From NCBI RefSeq assembly GCF_902859915.1, contig NZ_CADIKK010000028.1, positions 42,587 to 106,586 of the forward strand: DNA of 64,000 bases, given 5' to 3'. The translations under genes were made by a program, and so were the position numbers. The DNA comes from Paraburkholderia ultramafica (GTDB taxonomy: Bacteria > Pseudomonadota > Gammaproteobacteria > Burkholderiales > Burkholderiaceae). The notes beneath the pieces were generated by a model, which was not told the origin of the DNA, ran no database searches, and saw only the letters and a program-made list of their open reading frames with translations. Positions 60,627 to 64,000 of the stretch are shown piece after piece (the first letter of the stretch is position 1; every line of letters begins with the position of its first letter).

Positions 60627-62069
60627 ATGAACCTCGATCCCGACACGTGCTATCAGACTTTGCTTTCGCGGGATCGCCGCTTCGACGGCTGGTTTTTCGT
60701 GGCGGTATCGTCCACGGGTATTTACTGTCGGGTTGTCTGTCCTGTGCGACCGCCTAAGCCGCAGAACTGTTCGTTCTTCCCAACGACCGCGGCGGCCGAA
60801 AAAGCGGGCTTTCGCCCCTGTATGCGATGCCGACCTGAACTGGCTCCGGGAAACGGCTTGCTGGATGTTTCCAGCCGACTGGCAAAGGCAACCGCATCGC
60901 TCATTAGCGACGGGTTTTTAAACGAAGCGACCCTCGAAGACCTGGCGAACCGAGTCGGCGTCACTGAACGGCATCTACGACGCATCTTCGCCGCCGAATA
61001 TGGCGTATCCATGGTTGAGTTCGCCCAAACGCAACGCCTCCTTTTGGCAAAGCGGTTGTTAACCGATACAGCGCTTCCTCTCGCTACCGTTGCATTCACC
61101 GCCGGATTCGGAAGCGTCAGACGGTTTAACGATCTATTTTTAAAGCGGTATGGATTTAGCCCCCTTCGATTGAGGAAAGGAGCTAGTGTCTCGGTCAGTG
61201 AAAACTTGTCATTCTTACTGGGATATCGCCCACCATTCTCGTGGTCTGGGGTGCTGGATTTCCTATCGCAGCGCCGAATTTCCGGTGTCGAACATCTGGC
61301 CGATGAGGTGTACAACCGCACGGTAGAGATTGAACACAGCAAAGGCCGGATCGCCGCCTGGGTCAGCGTGAGGAACGTCCCGGAGCGACATTCGGTTGAG
61401 GTGACTGTTCCGATGACCCTTGCGCCTGTCATTGGACAGGTCCTCGGCAGGATAAGCCGGCTGTTTGATCTAGGTGCCAGGCCGGACCTTATTGATGCGC
61501 AACTCGGTGAGCTTGCCGCTGAACTGCCGGGCATGCGCGTTCCCGGCACATTCGACGGGTTCGAAATTGCCGTGCGGGCGGTCGTCGGACAGCAGATTTC
61601 GGTTGTGCACGCGCGGGCGATTCTGTCGCGAATCGCAGCTCGTTATGGAACTGCGATCGCCGAAGCACCTGATGGCCTTGCCACAACATTTCCGTCCGCA
61701 GCTACGTTGGCCCAATTGCCGGCGTCGGCGCTAGTCAGCGTTGGAATGACGGGCATTCGAGCGGAAGCAATCATTTCCATCGCCCAGGAAGTAGCAGCAG
61801 GGCGCATCGTTCTAGAGCCTATGGCGCCGCTTGAGGAGACGCTTTCGATGTTGCATAAGATTCGCGGCGTCGGGGAATGGACCGTTCAATACATCGCGAT
61901 GCGGGCGCTTGCATGGCCCAACGCTTTTCCGGATGGTGATGCAGTTTTGAAACGGCAACTCGCCCAACCCGATTCATCCAAGCTCAAACAGCACGTTGCC
62001 CGTTGGGAACCTTGGCGCGCATACGCGACGCTCCACGTCTGGAGGCAATCTGAAGGGAGTCGCAAATGA
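60627..62069 (+). CDS. alkA: Ada/AlkA fusion: DNA-3-methyladenine glycosylase with AraC-type regulator domain
   Basis: This protein of about 480 residues has three parts. The Ada-type zinc domain shows GIYCRVVCPVRPPKPQNCSF and CMRC (the four Cys). An AraC helix-turn-helix follows (TLEDLANRVGVTERHLRRIF, then LATVAFTAGFGSVRRFNDLF). The AlkA glycosylase domain ends with a helix-hairpin-helix and catalytic Asp (LHKIRGVGEWTVQYIAMRAL, then FPDGDAVLKR). It excises alkylated bases and probably senses methyl phosphotriesters to induce itself. The start is uncertain: 60627 fits family length; the frame is open from 60447, through the res subsite. It overlaps ogt by four bases. Confidence 0.9.
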   Translation: MNLDPDTCYQTLLSRDRRFDGWFFVAVSSTGIYCRVVCPVRPPKPQNCSFFPTTAAAEKAGFRPCMRCRPELAPGNGLLDVSSRLAKATASLISDGFLNEATLEDLANRVGVTERHLRRIFAAEYGVSMVEFAQTQRLLLAKRLLTDTALPLATVAFTAGFGSVRRFNDLFLKRYGFSPLRLRKGASVSVSENLSFLLGYRPPFSWSGVLDFLSQRRISGVEHLADEVYNRTVEIEHSKGRIAAWVSVRNVPERHSVEVTVPMTLAPVIGQVLGRISRLFDLGARPDLIDAQLGELAAELPGMRVPGTFDGFEIAVRAVVGQQISVVHARAILSRIAARYGTAIAEAPDGLATTFPSAATLAQLPASALVSVGMTGIRAEAIISIAQEVAAGRIVLEPMAPLEETLSMLHKIRGVGEWTVQYIAMRALAWPNAFPDGDAVLKRQLAQPDSSKLKQHVARWEPWRAYATLHVWRQSEGSRK

Positions 62070-62569
62070 TCCCCTGCTATCGCGTTTCAAGTCCACTCGG
62101 CGAAATCGTTTTGCGTGCTGAAGATGATTTTCTAACTGGCTTGTTCTTCGTTGGTCAGAAGCATTTTCCAACCCTTTCCATTGTCACTGTTCACCAACGT
62201 TTGCCCACAGTCATTCAACAGGCTAGAGAGCAGTTGGCCGAGTTTTTTTCTGGTGAACGCCGGGTATTCACGGTGCCATTCTATCTCCGAGGAACGGCTT
62301 TCCAGCGGCTCGTCTGGCAAGAATTATCGGCGATTCCCTATGGGACGATCGCTTCCTATGGGGCTATAGCGCAGCGGATAGGTCTAGCGAGCGGTGCGGC
62401 TCGCGCTATCGGAAGCGCCAGTGGCAAAAACCCGATATCGATCATCGTGCCCTGCCACCGCGTTATCTCATCGACCGGCGATCTAGCGGGCTATGCAGGC
62501 GGCATCGAACGCAAACAGGCACTGCTCGTAATGGAGCGTCGTGGCTTCCCCCACGTTACATCTCACTGA
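62066..62569 (+). CDS. ogt: Methylated-DNA-protein cysteine methyltransferase
   Basis: This 167-residue suicide repair protein takes the methyl group from O6-methylguanine. The active Cys is at about 130 in IIVPCHRVISS. The helix-turn-helix Arg finger region (YGTIASYGAIAQRIGLASGA-ARAIG) is intact. ATG overlaps the alkA stop, so the two repair enzymes are translationally coupled. Confidence 0.95.
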   Translation: MIPCYRVSSPLGEIVLRAEDDFLTGLFFVGQKHFPTLSIVTVHQRLPTVIQQAREQLAEFFSGERRVFTVPFYLRGTAFQRLVWQELSAIPYGTIASYGAIAQRIGLASGAARAIGSASGKNPISIIVPCHRVISSTGDLAGYAGGIERKQALLVMERRGFPHVTSH

Positions 62570-62588
62570 CAAAACAAAGTTGACTCTT

Positions 62589-63461
62589 ATGAACGTCATT
62601 GAACTGATCACTCTGGCCGCAGTATGGGGCGCGTCGTTTCTATTTATGCGCGTCGCCACACCGGAACTCGGCCCAATTCCGCTAATCGCCCTGCGCGTCG
62701 GCATTGCGGCGCTCGTACTGCTACCGTTTATGCGATCGGCTGTGGCACGCGGCCAATTCAGAGCCAAGGTCGGTCATCTCTTGGTCGTCGGCCTCACCAA
62801 TTCGGCAATTCCGTTTTGCCTTTTGGCCTATTCGACCTTATCAGTGAACGCCGGAATGGATTCGATCCTGAATGCGACAACCCCATTGTGGGCTGCGCTG
62901 ATTGCCAGCATCGGATTTCAAGTGTCGATGGGAAGGCAGCAGATTTTCGGCCTGCTGATCGGCTTTCTGGGCGTTATCGTCTTGGTACGCGATACCCTCG
63001 TTGCGGGTATATCGGGCGTGCCGTTGGCAATAGGGGCCGCGCTCGTCGCCACGCTGTTCTACGGGTTCGCTGTGAACTACTCCAAGCGTTACTTAGCCGG
63101 TGTGCAACCGTTCGTGGTCGCTTTCGGGAGCCAGTTCTTCGCCTCAATTGTGCTGGTGCCGCTGGCATTATGGCTGTGGCCAGCGCGCTCGATCTCGGTG
63201 TCGACATGGGGATGTGTCGCGGCACTGGGAATTGTCTGCACTGGCTTTGCGTATGTACTATTTTTCCGCCTCGTGGAAAACGTAGGGGCTGCGTATGCTG
63301 CGTCAGTAACTTTTCTGATTCCCGTGTTCGGGATAATTTGGGGCGCTTCCTTCTTGGGCGAAAGGATTACGCCGATGATGTTTGCAGGAGGTGCGATTGT
63401 GCTGCTCGGCACGGCGATCACGAGTGGGAAAATATCATGGCGACTATTCCAAAGGGCTTAA
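62589..63461 (+). CDS. EamA/DMT-family exporter
   Basis: This 290-residue inner membrane protein has about ten hydrophobic helices in two EamA repeats (ITLAAVWGASFLFMRVATPE; AASVTFLIPVFGIIWGASFL, then GERITPMMFAGGAIVLLGTA). The substrate is unknown; such proteins export metabolites or drugs. The start MNVIELITLAAVWG at 62589 is favoured over a longer frame that overlaps ogt. It lies 19 bases after ogt and probably belongs to the same transcript. Confidence 0.88.
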   Translation: MNVIELITLAAVWGASFLFMRVATPELGPIPLIALRVGIAALVLLPFMRSAVARGQFRAKVGHLLVVGLTNSAIPFCLLAYSTLSVNAGMDSILNATTPLWAALIASIGFQVSMGRQQIFGLLIGFLGVIVLVRDTLVAGISGVPLAIGAALVATLFYGFAVNYSKRYLAGVQPFVVAFGSQFFASIVLVPLALWLWPARSISVSTWGCVAALGIVCTGFAYVLFFRLVENVGAAYAASVTFLIPVFGIIWGASFLGERITPMMFAGGAIVLLGTAITSGKISWRLFQRA

Positions 63462-63659
63462 GCAAACATTCGGTCGCTGCCGTGCATGACATGACTGCCG
63501 CAATGAAGTGGAGAACTGCTGGATCCCGATCCCGTTCCTTGTCGGTGTACAGCACATTGCCTGTGCGGGTGAAGAGAACTTTCTAACGCGTCGCGTCGTT
63601 TTCGAGATGCGGAGACTCTCAGTGACGCTACATCGCAGTCTCGCTTACGGGGGGCTCTC
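63462..63659. other. Spacer before the Tn3 transposase stub
   Basis: It carries no gene. It contains GGGGGG shortly before the transposase ATG, but I could not recognise a terminal inverted repeat. Confidence 0.35.
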
Positions 63660-63893
63660 ATGCCGCGCCGCTCTATCCTGTCCGTCACGGAACGCGATAG
63701 CTTACTTGCCCTGCCGGACACCGAAGACGGATTGATCAGGTATTACACCTTCAGCGATTCCGATCAATCGTTGATCGGGCAGCGACGCGGCAATCTGAAT
63801 CGCCTGGGTTTCGCCATCCAGCTCTGCTTGCTTCGCTACCCGGGACAAGGCTTGGCGGCCGATGCTGTCGTGCCGTCGTCGCTATTACAGTAA
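63660..63893 (+). pseudogene. Tn3-family transposase, N-terminal stub
   Basis: It starts MPRRSILSVTERDSLLALPD, then DGLIRYYTFSDSDQSLIGQR and NRLGFAIQLCLLRYPGQGL. This is the N-terminal DUF4158 region of Tn3-type transposases. It ends at a TAA after 77 codons (PSSLLQ), where about 900 residues should follow. The remaining 107 bases of the window show no continuation that I can read. It points away from tnpR at 34536, the orientation of a divergent tnpR-res-tnpA transposon. Confidence 0.8.
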
Positions 63894-64000
63894 GCGCCTC
63901 GCCTGGACCGTTCAGGTTTTTCTGGACTAAGCGATGTGAAGCGGCACATGCTATCTCCTTTGGGCATTTTGCGTTACCCGGTAACGGGTCCGGATATATC

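Noticed and set aside
1..64000. CRISPR arrays, rRNA genes, replication origin iterons
   Set aside because: I looked for regularly spaced repeats and conserved RNA signatures and found none; the repeats present are transposon ends, res subsites and gene duplications.

Overview
The window is high-GC DNA from a beta-proteobacterium, most likely Burkholderia sensu lato (Paraburkholderia/Caballeronia) or a relative such as Cupriavidus. The reasons are the mdl, van and hmg aromatic catabolism genes, a pentapeptide MXKDX-repeat protein, many LysR, IclR and GlxA regulators, and the codon usage. Dense insertion-sequence and transposon debris, gene fragments and paralogous duplications point to an accessory region: a megaplasmid, a second replicon or a genomic island.

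Layout. (1) 1-10.1 kb is a graveyard. It holds long stretches without recognisable genes and fragments of a multicopper oxidase, a GlxA-type regulator, an IS630-like transposase, an IS3 orfA, a group II intron reverse transcriptase and an indolepyruvate oxidoreductase. Among these sits one intact-looking unit of a tandem AAA+ ATPase preceded by two small genes (4480-6940, minus strand). (2) 10.1-16.3 kb is a mandelate operon, mdlC-mdlB-mdlA, followed by a broken aldehyde dehydrogenase, with a divergent LysR gene. (3) 16.4-34.4 kb is an aromatic block bracketed by two nearly identical IclR genes. It carries a MalT/LAL-type regulator, an internally deleted vanAB copy, a GlxA regulator, a formaldehyde module (frmA, fghA, a GST gene), intact vanAB, a phenol-degradation type porin and hmgA-fahA-maiA with a divergent LysR gene. 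Vanillate demethylation releases formaldehyde, which the adjacent frmA/fghA genes detoxify. Homogentisate is taken to fumarate and acetoacetate.

(4) 35195-60469 is a 25,275-bp unit that I read as one Tn3-family insertion. Its two outermost 300-bp ends are inverted copies of each other, AGTAA lies directly outside both, and resolvase (res) type inverted repeats belonging to the tnpR gene at 34536-35111 lie on both sides, as if the res site had been split. Inside are a complete set of System I cytochrome c maturation genes (ccmB-I on one strand, ccmA displaced to the other end), a pentaheme cytochrome c, a ba3-type oxidase operon with three cytochromes c, a Tat-exported metallophosphoesterase with a cupredoxin, IS debris, and the transposition genes (Tn3 tnpA, a tyrosine recombinase, a J-domain protein). 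It looks like a mobile respiratory module.

(5) 60.6-63.5 kb is a DNA alkylation repair operon (Ada/AlkA fusion, Ogt, EamA-type exporter), followed by the N-terminal stub of another Tn3 transposase. No rRNA, tRNA or CRISPR was found. All functional assignments rest on motif and family recognition by eye; no database search or alignment was run.
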